A stretch of DNA of 64,000 bases from Akkermansiaceae bacterium (GTDB lineage Bacteria > Verrucomicrobiota > Verrucomicrobiia > Verrucomicrobiales > DEV007), in the NCBI GenBank assembly GCA_024233005.1, contig JACKQE010000006.1:186001-250000 (forward strand), in the 5' to 3' direction. The position numbers were made by a program, and so were the translations under genes. The notes under the pieces were generated by a model. It did not search any database. It was not told where the DNA came from and saw only the letters and a list, made by a program, of their open reading frames with translations. Positions 52,559 to 61,237 of this stretch are shown here, in pieces (the stretch's first letter is position 1; the number at the start of each line of letters is the position of its first letter).

Positions 52559-54583
52559 ATGACTCTGGATCAAGAAGATCTCGAAAACCGGCTCCGGGCA
52601 GCCCCTGCTGATTGGGAGGCACGGCTCGCTCTGGTGGAGTGGCATGTCTTTCAAGGGGACAAGGCATCCGCCCGCAAGGTGGTCAGAGAATCCCCCGATG
52701 AGGGCCCCCTCCCCTCGGACGTACAATTCCGCATTCACACTTTGCTGACCCGCCCCGTCAGGGAGGCCGAAAAACCTGGCGAGGAGGGGAAATCTCCAGG
52801 GAACAGCACCGCGTCCGCGTCTGATCGGATGGAGACGCAGGACAAAGGCGAACCTCACGCCGGGTCCCCCAACAGCCGGCCGCCCGCCCCAAAAACCGAA
52901 GCGCCGGAACCCCCAACCACGGTGGCCCCATCCCCGGAGGACGAAGCGACAAAGGAACACTCCCGCCTCTCTCTGGAAAACAAGGAATCTCTGGAATGGG
53001 CACGCAGTCGCCAGAAAAAGCGCCGACTGCGCGGCGAGAAGGTGTGCGACCTCCCCGAAGACCTGGATCATACCGATGCCCGGGCGCCCATCAAAGCGTT
53101 CCGGGCGGCGGTCCCCGACACCCCGGCGCATCTGGCACCGGCCCCTTTGGTTCGCCCCAAAAAAACTGACCACGCCGTGATCCGGGCTCGCAGCGGTCCC
53201 CTTGAAATTCCCGAACCGAGCGAAGATGATCTCCTGCTCAGTGAAATGCCACCCATTGACCGGCCTGCGGGAACGGCGGAAAAGATTGGGGCATTCACTC
53301 TCGCCATGATTGTGCATGCCGCCATCGTGGTCGCCTTGTCGTTTGTCGTCATCGCGTTGCCCATCATTCAGCCTCCCCAGTTGGTGGTAAACACGCAGTC
53401 CGACCGTGACCAATTGATCATTGACCAGAAAAAGCTCGTCAAACCGACGGACAAGCCCATGCCGAGCGCGGCGGCCCCGCACGAGGCCTTCATCATCAGT
53501 TCCACAGCGCCGTCGAACATGACGGTGCCGGACTTCGAAAACAAACGGACCGTCGATCTCGTCTCCCCCATCGCCGGACTCCAGATTGATGGCATGGGAT
53601 TCAGTTTCAATGGAAAGTCAGGGGACACCTCCGATGTCAATTTCTTTGGCATCAAGTCGGGAGGCAACCGCATCGTTTTCATCATCGACACAGCGCCCGG
53701 CATGCTGGTGGACGAAAAAGGCGGGATGTTTGCCTATGACAAAGTTAAAAACGAAATCGGGATCATGCTGAACGCCTTGAACCGCGGCACCAGTTTCAAT
53801 ATCATCCTCTATCAGGGAGCGCGGGCCGCTTCCTTCCGTGAGAAACCAATCCCGGGACTGCCTTCCAACATCCGGCAGGCGCTCGATTGGATGGATCCGG
53901 TGAACCGGACCTACGAAGACCTCGGACTGTCCGGAGATTACATGGCCAATCCGGTGGTTCTTACCGACGGGGTGGGCCCGATCAAAGCCGCAGAGTGTCT
54001 GGGTTACACCAAAGCCATCCAAGCGGCCATGGAGATGGATGCCAACGCCATTTTCTGCATTGCCGGCGGCTACGAAACGATCCGCCGCCAGGCAGATGAA
54101 GAAACGCGCAAGAAAATGCGGGAAAATCCGGGAACACCGGGAAAGGTCGACCCCAAGGAACGCGAGGCTTGGCAACAGGCGGTCGACAAGACCCAGGTGT
54201 GGCTGGCCAAAGAGAACGCCGCCCGTGCGGAAAAAGGGCTCCCTCCGAAAGTGGTCCTCAATTTCTCCCAACTCGTCCGTGAAGTCACCGGAGCCACCCC
54301 GCCCCGGGCCGTGGGAGGAACGCCTTCTCCAGTCAAGATGCCCAGCATTCCCCCCTACACCCCCGAGGAAATCGAGCAGCATCTCCGCGAAATTTCGAAG
54401 GCCGTCGTCAGGCGTTCCCCCGGCAGCAGTGAGCCGTCGGTGCACTTGGTGCTCTTCCTTGGCAAAGGGGAAGACATTGGAGACCAAGAGGAACATTTCA
54501 AACGTTTGACCCGGCAGAACCACGGCAAACTGAAACTGCTTCGTGGGTTGGAGGCATTGAAAAACGTCACCGGCAGCCAGTGA
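52559..54583 (+). CDS. Membrane-anchored VWA-like protein, paralog 2
   Basis: The 674-residue product is a longer paralog of the upstream protein. A TPR-like N-terminus (WEARLALVEWHVFQGDKASARK) and a Pro-rich cytosolic linker (to about 240) precede one membrane helix (about 244-270). The VWA-like domain starts at NFFGIKSGGNRIVFIIDTAPG; again the MIDAS serines are missing (D377 then TAPG). The shared pattern IDTA/IDAE, KGGM, KVK-EIG-ML, LNR and the closing HLVLFLGKGEDIG match paralog 1 block by block. An upstream TTG at 52532 is an alternative start. It lies 134 bp after paralog 1 and 157 bp before the CHASE2 gene, in the same direction. Confidence 0.78.
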   Translation: MTLDQEDLENRLRAAPADWEARLALVEWHVFQGDKASARKVVRESPDEGPLPSDVQFRIHTLLTRPVREAEKPGEEGKSPGNSTASASDRMETQDKGEPHAGSPNSRPPAPKTEAPEPPTTVAPSPEDEATKEHSRLSLENKESLEWARSRQKKRRLRGEKVCDLPEDLDHTDARAPIKAFRAAVPDTPAHLAPAPLVRPKKTDHAVIRARSGPLEIPEPSEDDLLLSEMPPIDRPAGTAEKIGAFTLAMIVHAAIVVALSFVVIALPIIQPPQLVVNTQSDRDQLIIDQKKLVKPTDKPMPSAAAPHEAFIISSTAPSNMTVPDFENKRTVDLVSPIAGLQIDGMGFSFNGKSGDTSDVNFFGIKSGGNRIVFIIDTAPGMLVDEKGGMFAYDKVKNEIGIMLNALNRGTSFNIILYQGARAASFREKPIPGLPSNIRQALDWMDPVNRTYEDLGLSGDYMANPVVLTDGVGPIKAAECLGYTKAIQAAMEMDANAIFCIAGGYETIRRQADEETRKKMRENPGTPGKVDPKEREAWQQAVDKTQVWLAKENAARAEKGLPPKVVLNFSQLVREVTGATPPRAVGGTPSPVKMPSIPPYTPEEIEQHLREISKAVVRRSPGSSEPSVHLVLFLGKGEDIGDQEEHFKRLTRQNHGKLKLLRGLEALKNVTGSQ

Positions 54584-54740
54584 CGAAGCCTCCTGGGCGG
54601 CCTTCCCAACGAACCGGAAACCGCCCGGGATGCCCGTTCTGAAGGGACGGATTCATGCCGGTTGCAAACCCGGTCTGGCACGGCATTTTTCCCGTCACCA
54701 ACTCAGGCAAATCCGGGCCACCGGATTGCCACCCTCTCCC

Positions 54741-56018
54741 ATGCGTTACCGACTCATCACCTTTCTCGTTTTCGGAGCCATCCTCACCGCCGTTGGTGAG
54801 TGGGATCTGCGCCACAACCGTTTTGACTTCACCCGCCGACTGGACAGCCGTTGGTTGGAATTCTGCGCGGGCAACGTTCCCGACCGGATCACCAAACCCG
54901 CCGTCACTCTAATCGCCATCGACGATGAGTATCAGCCCCTCATCGAGGACAAATTTTCGCGCCTCGACTGCGCCGCCATCCTGGATGCGCTGGATGATTT
55001 CGAGCCTCCGGCGGTGGCCTTTGAACCGGCGGTGAGTTTCGATGAGAGCCGGGCCATCATGCCCCTCAAGGAGGCTGCCTTAAAACTGCCGCGAATCGTT
55101 CTCGGAGCCACCGTGGAGGATGGCCCCGCTCCGGCCAAGGCCCCGAAGCTGACCTTTCATCCCCTTACCAAAGTCTCGGGAGACATCGCCAAAGTGCCGC
55201 TTTTCACCCACACTGCGAGCGGTCCCGACGAGGAACTGCTCGCCAATGGAGACCCCGCGTTCACCCGCATTGAGTTGCAGGAAGACGCGGTCTCCGGTCT
55301 GGTGGACAGCATCCCCCTCTTGGCAAGGCAGGGAGACCAGATCGTGCCCTCATTTGTTGTGGCAGCTTTGGCCGCCACTTTGCCGGGGGGACTGGACAAT
55401 GTCGAAGTCAAACTCCCGGCGGCAGGCCAACCCAAAGGCACCATCCAGATCGGGGAACACCTCCGCATTCCCATCGATTCACGGGGGCACATGAAAACCT
55501 TCCGCCACAATGGACTGGCGGAGTCCCAGATCAAACGGATCTCCGCTTCCGAAATGTTTCTCGCCGATTCGACGGACCCGGCGGTGAACGCCCAGCAATT
55601 GGACCTTCAAGACGAATTTGCTTCTCTCAAGGAAAACCTGGTGGTGATCGGCAATGACCATTCGGCGGACCGCCATGTCTCGGTGGACGGCGAGACCAAA
55701 CTTTCTCAGGTCGGCTTGCTGACAAGAGCCCTGGCCACGATCCAGAGCGGCCGGTTTATCAGTCAATGGTCTTCTCTGGGACGTGTTCTGGGAATTCTTG
55801 TGATCTTGGGTTTGGCCTTCATGCTGTTTCGGAAAAATCGTGGAGCCGTGCTGGGATGGGGGCTCCTGGGGACCTTTCTTTTCTTTGGGATCGTCATGCT
55901 GATCTTCAAAAACACGCTCCTCTGGACCCCTCCCTTTGTTTTCATGGGACTTCTCGGAGTGATGATTGTGTCCGGCCTGATCCTGCCGGCCAGTTTCAGC
56001 CCCAGCAAGGAAGAGTAA
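54741..56018 (+). CDS. CHASE2-domain membrane protein without an output domain
   Basis: The ATG at 54741 gives 425 residues. One N-terminal membrane helix (LITFLVFGAILTAVGEW) leads into a periplasmic domain of about 300 residues with CHASE2 features (DSRWLEFCAGNVPD, VTLIAIDDEY, LVVIGNDHSADRH). Three C-terminal membrane helices (about 350-370, 375-395, 398-420) end the protein, with a short charged tail. CHASE2 normally senses a signal for an attached kinase, cyclase or diguanylate cyclase; none is present here. Placement after two VWA-like membrane proteins suggests it works with them. Confidence 0.82.
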   Translation: MRYRLITFLVFGAILTAVGEWDLRHNRFDFTRRLDSRWLEFCAGNVPDRITKPAVTLIAIDDEYQPLIEDKFSRLDCAAILDALDDFEPPAVAFEPAVSFDESRAIMPLKEAALKLPRIVLGATVEDGPAPAKAPKLTFHPLTKVSGDIAKVPLFTHTASGPDEELLANGDPAFTRIELQEDAVSGLVDSIPLLARQGDQIVPSFVVAALAATLPGGLDNVEVKLPAAGQPKGTIQIGEHLRIPIDSRGHMKTFRHNGLAESQIKRISASEMFLADSTDPAVNAQQLDLQDEFASLKENLVVIGNDHSADRHVSVDGETKLSQVGLLTRALATIQSGRFISQWSSLGRVLGILVILGLAFMLFRKNRGAVLGWGLLGTFLFFGIVMLIFKNTLLWTPPFVFMGLLGVMIVSGLILPASFSPSKEE

Positions 56019-56209
56019 GCCCGGCGGCCGGGGGTCGCGGTGGATCCAGCCGCGGGGTCGCAAAGAAGTAGCAAAGAGTTCGCCCACGGCATTCCCCGCA
56101 AGAACAACCAAGGACCCGGACGACCAGCGACCTGCGGAGATCCGCAAGAAAAGGATGAGGGACAAGGACAGGCGTTCATCTCCCTCCCCTTCCCCACAAA
56201 GAGGGAACG

Positions 56210-56244
56210 AAAAAGGGGCGGCACCTTTTCACGGTGCACGCCCC
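56210..56244 (-). terminator. Rho-independent terminator for the cytochrome-LRR gene
   Basis: On the minus strand an 11-bp GC-rich stem (GGGGCG/CGCCCC plus GCACC/GGTGC, one bulged base) with a 7-nt loop is followed by five T. It lies 41 bp beyond the stop of the 56285-57604 gene. Confidence 0.8.
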
Positions 56245-56284
56245 CAATGGTTCGAATCCAGAGGATCGGCTTAAAAAACAGCCC

Positions 56285-57604
56285 TTACTTCTTAGGTTCC
56301 GGTGGGGTGGAAGCTTTCTTCAACTCATCCACCAACGACTGGGCCTGCTTGGCGGCGTTGACGGCATTGGTCGCAGCCTTCTGCGCAACATCGGCAGCGG
56401 CCTTGGCATCATTGGCAGCTTTCTGCGCATCGACAAGAACTTTGGCTGGATCCAGCTTGGCGGCAACCGGCGCCGCAGGCTTGGCGGGCGGCGTCGGCGC
56501 TGGAACAGGCTTGGCGGGCGGCGTCGGCGCTGGAACAGGCTTGGCGGGCGGCGTCGGGGGCGCTGGTTTTGCGGGTGCCGGGGCAGGCGCGACCGCAACC
56601 ACGGGCGCTTCTTTCCAGCCGATATTCACGGCGAGACCAGGCAGGGCGACCTCGAGCTTTTTGGCACCGGCTTCCGTGACCTGGGTTTGCCAGAGGAAGA
56701 TTTTTTTCAAATTCTTCAGACCTGCCAGCTTCATGACACCGGCATCGGTGACTTTGGTGCCATAGAGATTGAGATACTCCAATTGGGCCAGATTCTTCAG
56801 GTGGTCCAAGCCAGCGTCAGTGATACCGGTGTTTTCCAAATGCAGACGGGTCACACTTTTAAGATCACCCACGCTGGCAAGGCCGGCATCGGTGATTTTA
56901 GTCCGGGCGAGATCCACCCATTTGATTTGGCCGGCCAGAGGTTTGAGAGCCACCAGACCGTCATCCTTGAAGTCGGCTGCCACATTGAGCGCGCTGAACC
57001 GCAGGTCACTGGTGTCCTGAGCAATCTGCATGAGTGAGGCTCCCGCCTTTTCGACAGCGGCAATGACAGGGGCGGCGGCCTTGATTTTGGCTTCGATTTG
57101 TTTGGGGTCCTCTTTGGCGGCAGCGGTGGAGGCCAGAGCGGCTTTCGGTGGATTTTTTAGAAGTTCTTCAATGGTCTTGATAAGCCCTTCCGCGGGCTTG
57201 GCATCGACCACTTTGAGATCCGGTTTGGCGCCAGTCTGGATCCAGAGCTCCAACAGCGCGATTTCTTCTTTTGTCAACTGAGGCTCATCACTCGGAGGCA
57301 TGTGCTCGTCATCATCCCCAGGCAGGTGGATACGTTCCATGGCGAGGGAACCTTTGGCATCCCCGGCTTTGATCGCGGCCCCGTCCCCTCCTCCTTTCAG
57401 AATGGCCTCAAGGGAATCCATGCGGAGCTTGCCTTTCTGCTTGTCCGCGCCATGGCAACTGACGCATTTGGATGCGATCACCGGAGCGACGACATCTTTG
57501 TAAAGCTGGGCATCTTTCAGTTCCACGGCGGAAGCGGAAGAAAAGGAAAATGCTCCAACCATGGAAACACTGGCAAGGAGTAGGGTTCGTAGAGAGGTCG
57601 TCAT
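56285..57604 (-). CDS. Exported cytochrome c / leucine-rich-repeat protein with Ala-Pro-rich tail
   Basis: The ATG at 57604 gives a leader (TLLLASVSMVGAFSFSSASA) and 439 residues. A Planctomycete-type cytochrome c domain follows with heme site KCVSCHGADKQKG and the HMPPSDEPQLT block. Then come about five LRR units of 24 residues (IKWVDLARTKITDAGLASVG, VTRLHLENTGITDAGLDHL, LEYLNLYGTKVTDAGVMKL). A proline-rich linker with the decapeptide PPAKPVPAPT repeated and an alanine-rich coiled-coil tail end the chain. The protein probably anchors or organises a periplasmic redox complex. It is divergent from the Nramp-like gene. Confidence 0.88.
   Translation of the reverse strand: MTTSLRTLLLASVSMVGAFSFSSASAVELKDAQLYKDVVAPVIASKCVSCHGADKQKGKLRMDSLEAILKGGGDGAAIKAGDAKGSLAMERIHLPGDDDEHMPPSDEPQLTKEEIALLELWIQTGAKPDLKVVDAKPAEGLIKTIEELLKNPPKAALASTAAAKEDPKQIEAKIKAAAPVIAAVEKAGASLMQIAQDTSDLRFSALNVAADFKDDGLVALKPLAGQIKWVDLARTKITDAGLASVGDLKSVTRLHLENTGITDAGLDHLKNLAQLEYLNLYGTKVTDAGVMKLAGLKNLKKIFLWQTQVTEAGAKKLEVALPGLAVNIGWKEAPVVAVAPAPAPAKPAPPTPPAKPVPAPTPPAKPVPAPTPPAKPAAPVAAKLDPAKVLVDAQKAANDAKAAADVAQKAATNAVNAAKQAQSLVDELKKASTPPEPKK
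56477..56557. repeat. 30-bp tandem repeat encoding PPAKPVPAPT
   Basis: Two perfect 30-bp copies (56477-56506, 56507-56536) and a 21-bp partial third copy lie inside the cytochrome-LRR gene. The perfect identity suggests recent duplication, so the linker length probably varies among strains. Confidence 0.9.
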
Positions 57605-57792
57605 GGCAGGCGGGTATTCAGGATGTATGAAGAAACCAGAAAAACAATAAGCATGCAGCCCCAAGAGGCAACCCGAAACCGATCCCGCAAACGCGGATAC
57701 CTTCCCCGAGGGGAATCATCGCCCGTTTTATGGCTTGCCAAAGCGGTCATATCCCCTCCAAGGTGGCGCACTGTTTTGTTGCACTCCCACCC

Positions 57793-59226
57793 ATGAGCGA
57801 CCCGATCCCCGACAATCCTTACGTTTTGAATGAGGCGGACATCACCGAGCCTCCCACTCATTGGTTGAAACGTCTTGGTTATGTGGGCCCCGGGTTCATC
57901 CTTTCCGCCAGCATCGTGGGTTCGGGCGAACTCATCATGACCACTTCACTGGGAGCCAAAGCCGGCTTCGTCACCCTTTGGGTCGTGCTGCTCAGCTGTC
58001 TGGTGAAAGTGGCGGTGCAGTTGGAATTCGGCAAACATGCCATCTACTCGGGTGACACCGCCTTCTCCGCTTTCAATAAGCTACCCGGTCCCCGCTTCGG
58101 CAAAGCAAACTGGTCCATCTGGACCTTCCTGCTGCTCATGATCCTGAAATTTTTCCAAGTGGGGGGCGTGATGGGAGGCATCGTTCTGGTGATGAAACTG
58201 GCGTTGCCAGGGGTTGGAGGTTCGCTGGATTCCTGGCTCTGGTGCGGCGTGATTGGACTGTCCGTCTCGCTCCTGGTCTACCGGGGTTATTATGCCCCGA
58301 TTGAAAAGGCCTCGATCGTGCTCATCGGCCTGTTCACCCTGACGACACTGGCGGCGGTCTTTCTTCTGAGCAGAACGCCTTACGCGGTGTCATGGGCGGA
58401 CATCGGCGGAGGACTGACCTTTCATCTTCCGGCCGCCGCCGTCGCCGTGGCCATCGCAGCCTTTGGGATCACCGGAGTCGGCGGCGATGAGATCATCATG
58501 TACAATTACTGGCTCCTCGAAAAAGGCTATGCCGCCAAGACCGGCCCCCGTCGGGAAACCGAGGAGTGGGTTCACCGCGCCAAAGGTTGGATCCGCATCA
58601 TGTATCTGGACGCCCTCCTGGCTATGGTCGGCTACACGGTGGTGACGGCGGCCTTCTTCATCCTCGGGGCGGCAGTGTTGCACCGGCAAGGTGCGGATCC
58701 CGGAGGGACCGATCTCATCAAAACCCTGAGTTCCATGTATACCGAGACCCTGGGTCCTTGGGCGAGCGGTCTCTTCCTCGGCGGCGCCTTCGTGGTGCTC
58801 TACTCGACACTCCTTTCCGCCCTTGCGGGATGGTCCAGGCTTTTCACCGATGTTTTCGCCCAGATCGGGCTGCTTGATTTCAAAAATGGCCCCCAGCGCC
58901 GCCGCATCGTCGCCTGGATCGCCTGGGTGGTTCCGGTGCTCTGGGGTTTGCTTTATTTGAAATTTGAAAATCCGGCTTACATGGTCAGCCTGGGAGGGAT
59001 CGCCACCTCCGCCATTCTCCTGATTGTGGTTTACGCAGCGATCCACTTCCGCTACCGACTCCTCCCCCACTCTCTGAAGCCGACTCGATTGTATGACGTG
59101 GTTTTCTGGGTCAGCATCGTCTCCATTCTCATGGTCGGTGTTTACAGTTTCGTGCAGTCCCTTCCGAAGTCCGCGGCCACACCCGCGCCGGCCACCGCGA
59201 CTGAGCAAGTCTCCGCCAAATCCTGA
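57793..59226 (+). CDS. Nramp-family-like transporter lacking the canonical metal-binding motif
   Basis: The ATG at 57793 gives 477 residues with about eleven membrane helices in the Nramp/APC-like pattern. The first helix reads GPGFILSASIVGSGELIMTT: GSGE at residues 43-46 stands where classical Nramp proteins have DPGN. The sixth helix region, FGITGVGGDEIIMYNYWLLEKGY, lacks the MPH motif. Classical members import Mn/Fe with protons; this subgroup, seen in PVC bacteria, must use a different site and possibly a different substrate. It is 6 bp upstream of the amidase gene and may be cotranscribed. Confidence 0.85.
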   Translation: MSDPIPDNPYVLNEADITEPPTHWLKRLGYVGPGFILSASIVGSGELIMTTSLGAKAGFVTLWVVLLSCLVKVAVQLEFGKHAIYSGDTAFSAFNKLPGPRFGKANWSIWTFLLLMILKFFQVGGVMGGIVLVMKLALPGVGGSLDSWLWCGVIGLSVSLLVYRGYYAPIEKASIVLIGLFTLTTLAAVFLLSRTPYAVSWADIGGGLTFHLPAAAVAVAIAAFGITGVGGDEIIMYNYWLLEKGYAAKTGPRRETEEWVHRAKGWIRIMYLDALLAMVGYTVVTAAFFILGAAVLHRQGADPGGTDLIKTLSSMYTETLGPWASGLFLGGAFVVLYSTLLSALAGWSRLFTDVFAQIGLLDFKNGPQRRRIVAWIAWVVPVLWGLLYLKFENPAYMVSLGGIATSAILLIVVYAAIHFRYRLLPHSLKPTRLYDVVFWVSIVSILMVGVYSFVQSLPKSAATPAPATATEQVSAKS

Positions 59227-59232
59227 CGCCCC

Positions 59233-60036
59233 ATGAGCGGCCCCCTTCCCGTCGAACTTGCCCTTTGCGCCGTCCAACTCGACATCGTCTGGGAGGATCG
59301 TCCCGCGAACTATGCCCGGGCCGAGGCCCTTCTCGCTCCGGTGATGCCTCCGCCGGGTTCCCTGATCGTCCTACCCGAGATGTTCGCCACCGGATTCAGC
59401 CAGAAGGTGACGGCAACCGTCGAGCCCGAGCACGGTCCGACGGCGACTTGGCTGAGGGATCTCGCCCTGCGAAGCGGTTGCGCGGTGCTCGGAGGACTGG
59501 TCCGTCCCGGTCTGGAAGACGGCGCGATGGGGCGGAACGAGCTGGTTGTTTACGCACCGGATGGCGACGAGCTCGCCCGCTACCAAAAGATCCGAACCTT
59601 CCGTTACACCCGGGAGTTTCAGCACTACGAGCGGGGAAGACAGATTTCCCTCTTCGAGTGGGGGGGATTCCAGATCTGCCCTCTGATCTGCTATGACCTG
59701 CGATTTCCCGAATTGTTCCGCCGCGGCGTTTCCCTTGGCGCGCAGATGTTCATTGTCATCGCCAGTTGGCCGGCGGTGCGGGAGGACCATTGGGTGACCC
59801 TGCTCCGCGCCCGGGCGATTGAGAATCTTGCCTATGTCCTCGGCGTCAACCGCGCCGGGAGCGATCCTTATCTCGACTACCCTGGACGGACCATCCTGAT
59901 CGATCCTCACGGGACGGTCATTGCCGATGCAGGGGAGGAAGAAGGTACCCTGACAGCTCCGGTGCGACGTGATGTCGTGGAGGACTGGCGCCGGGAGTTC
60001 CCCGCCCTGATGGACATCTGTCTTGATGAGGTTTGA
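59233..60036 (+). CDS. Carbon-nitrogen hydrolase (nitrilase superfamily, omega-amidase/YafV-like)
   Basis: The 267-residue cytosolic enzyme has the complete Glu-Lys-Cys triad of the superfamily: E49 in LPEMFATGF, K119 in YQKIRTF and C153 in ICYDLRFPE. The SWPAVREDHWVTLLRARAIEN block is typical of the omega-amidase/YafV branch, which hydrolyses alpha-keto acid amides such as 2-oxoglutaramate for metabolite repair. A dipeptide-repair or other amide role is possible. It starts 6 bp after the transporter stop. Confidence 0.92.
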   Translation: MSGPLPVELALCAVQLDIVWEDRPANYARAEALLAPVMPPPGSLIVLPEMFATGFSQKVTATVEPEHGPTATWLRDLALRSGCAVLGGLVRPGLEDGAMGRNELVVYAPDGDELARYQKIRTFRYTREFQHYERGRQISLFEWGGFQICPLICYDLRFPELFRRGVSLGAQMFIVIASWPAVREDHWVTLLRARAIENLAYVLGVNRAGSDPYLDYPGRTILIDPHGTVIADAGEEEGTLTAPVRRDVVEDWRREFPALMDICLDEV

Positions 60037-60349
60037 GGTTGGTCGACCTCATCAGAGCCAAAGCAAAAGCCAGCCGGCAGCGTTAAGAACCCTCAAGAGG
60101 GGAGGGGAGAGTCCTCAAACATGCCGACTGGCTTTCAAATGGGGAAACTTCAGTCTCCAGAGGCTCCCCTTCACGGCGGAAGCAGGAGCACTCGGGTCAC
60201 TAGGATTTGCCGTGGAATTCTCGCCTGTGACAAAAAAATTAGGCCTTCAAATAGTATCGTCTGGAATGGGCCCTGCCGACTTTTGGTCGAAAATCCTTGC
60301 CGCGGCAAACTTCCCGGATCATGCTGGCAGGCCAGATGTAGAAACCGAC
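60037..60349. other. 313-bp intergenic stretch with a long inverted repeat
   Basis: No ORF here has protein character. It contains the inverted repeat listed separately (60066-60135) and presumably the promoter of the CAP-domain gene, which I could not place precisely. Confidence 0.5.
60066..60135. repeat. Long inverted repeat (14-bp arms, 42-nt spacer)
   Basis: The arms AAAGCCAGCCGGCA (60066-60079) and TGCCGACTGGCTTT (60122-60135) are complementary at 13 of 14 positions. The spacer has its own small complementarity (CCCTC/GAGGG). No T-tract follows, so it may be a structured RNA element, a processed hairpin or a degenerate mobile repeat rather than a terminator. Confidence 0.7.
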
Positions 60350-61237
60350 ATGAAAACCAGCCCCTTGCTCACCATCGCCCCCTTGTTGCTGCTTCTTTTT
60401 TTTGCGGCGCCTTTGCTGCCTTCCCAGCAGGAGCCCGAAAAATCTCTCGGCACTTCCAATCAATTGGTTTCACTTGAAATCACCAACCCCGGCGGCATGG
60501 AAGTGGCCATCCTATGGGTGAATTTTGAAGGGCAGGAGCAGGATTTTGGAATGGTGCCGCCACAGGGAACAGCAACATTACAGACCTATCAGGGGCATCT
60601 CTGGCATTTCAAACAAAATGGCAAACTGGTGTCCCGCTACCGGGCCACGGCCGCGCTCCAGCAAACGTGGACGATCGGGAGGGAAGCGACCGCGCCGAAA
60701 GGGAGCACCCAAGAGCCTCCGGCTCCCGCGCCAGACCTGAAAGCAGCGGTTCCCCTTGCCGGTGCGGAAACAGGCTCGCATTTCACCAAGCAACAGGCGA
60801 ATGCTTTTGTCGCCTACCACAATGAGAAGCGTGCCGAGGTCGGGGTCGCCAAGGTCATTTGGTCCACAGAACTGGCCCGCGAGGCGCAGGAGTGGGCCGA
60901 CCACATGGCGGAGACGGGAGAATTCGAGCACCGTCCCCGCCAGGGGGCCAACGCCACGCAGCACGGAGAAAATCTCGCGGCGGGGTTCGGGGGCGGCTAC
61001 GATGTCCTGAGTGGAGCCCGCGATTGGTATGGGGAGAAACGGCTGTATGTGGATGGCTCGGCAGTGACGCAGACCTCCTACCTCAAGACAGGTCACTACA
61101 CCCAGATGGTCTGGAGCCAGACCAGCGAGATCGGAGCGGGAGTGGCGGTGGGAAAACGCGGCCAACTCAAGGGATGGACGATCGTGGTCTGCAACTACAA
61201 CCCTCCGGGGAACATGCTGGGTCAGAAGCCCTACTGA
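60350..61237 (+). CDS. Exported protein with pVHL-like beta domain and CAP (SCP/PR-1) domain
   Basis: The ATG at 60350 gives a leader (SPLLTIAPLLLLLFFAAPLL) and 295 residues. Residues 39-100 resemble the beta domain of the von Hippel-Lindau protein (ILWVNFEGQEQDFGMVPP, LQTYQGHLWHF). After a Pro-rich linker (about 112-140), residues 145-293 form a CAP domain: AYHNEKRAEVGV, EWADHMAETGEFEHR, GENLAAGFG, the signature HYTQMVWSQT and CNYNPPGNMLGQKPY. CAP-family proteins act in sterol or lipid binding and in extracellular processes; the role here is unknown. Its 3' end overlaps the convergent LUD gene by 7 bp. Confidence 0.88.
   Translation: MKTSPLLTIAPLLLLLFFAAPLLPSQQEPEKSLGTSNQLVSLEITNPGGMEVAILWVNFEGQEQDFGMVPPQGTATLQTYQGHLWHFKQNGKLVSRYRATAALQQTWTIGREATAPKGSTQEPPAPAPDLKAAVPLAGAETGSHFTKQQANAFVAYHNEKRAEVGVAKVIWSTELAREAQEWADHMAETGEFEHRPRQGANATQHGENLAAGFGGGYDVLSGARDWYGEKRLYVDGSAVTQTSYLKTGHYTQMVWSQTSEIGAGVAVGKRGQLKGWTIVVCNYNPPGNMLGQKPY

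Noticed and set aside
56477..56557. CRISPR-like repeats
   Set aside because: The repeats are contiguous without spacers and lie in frame inside a coding region.
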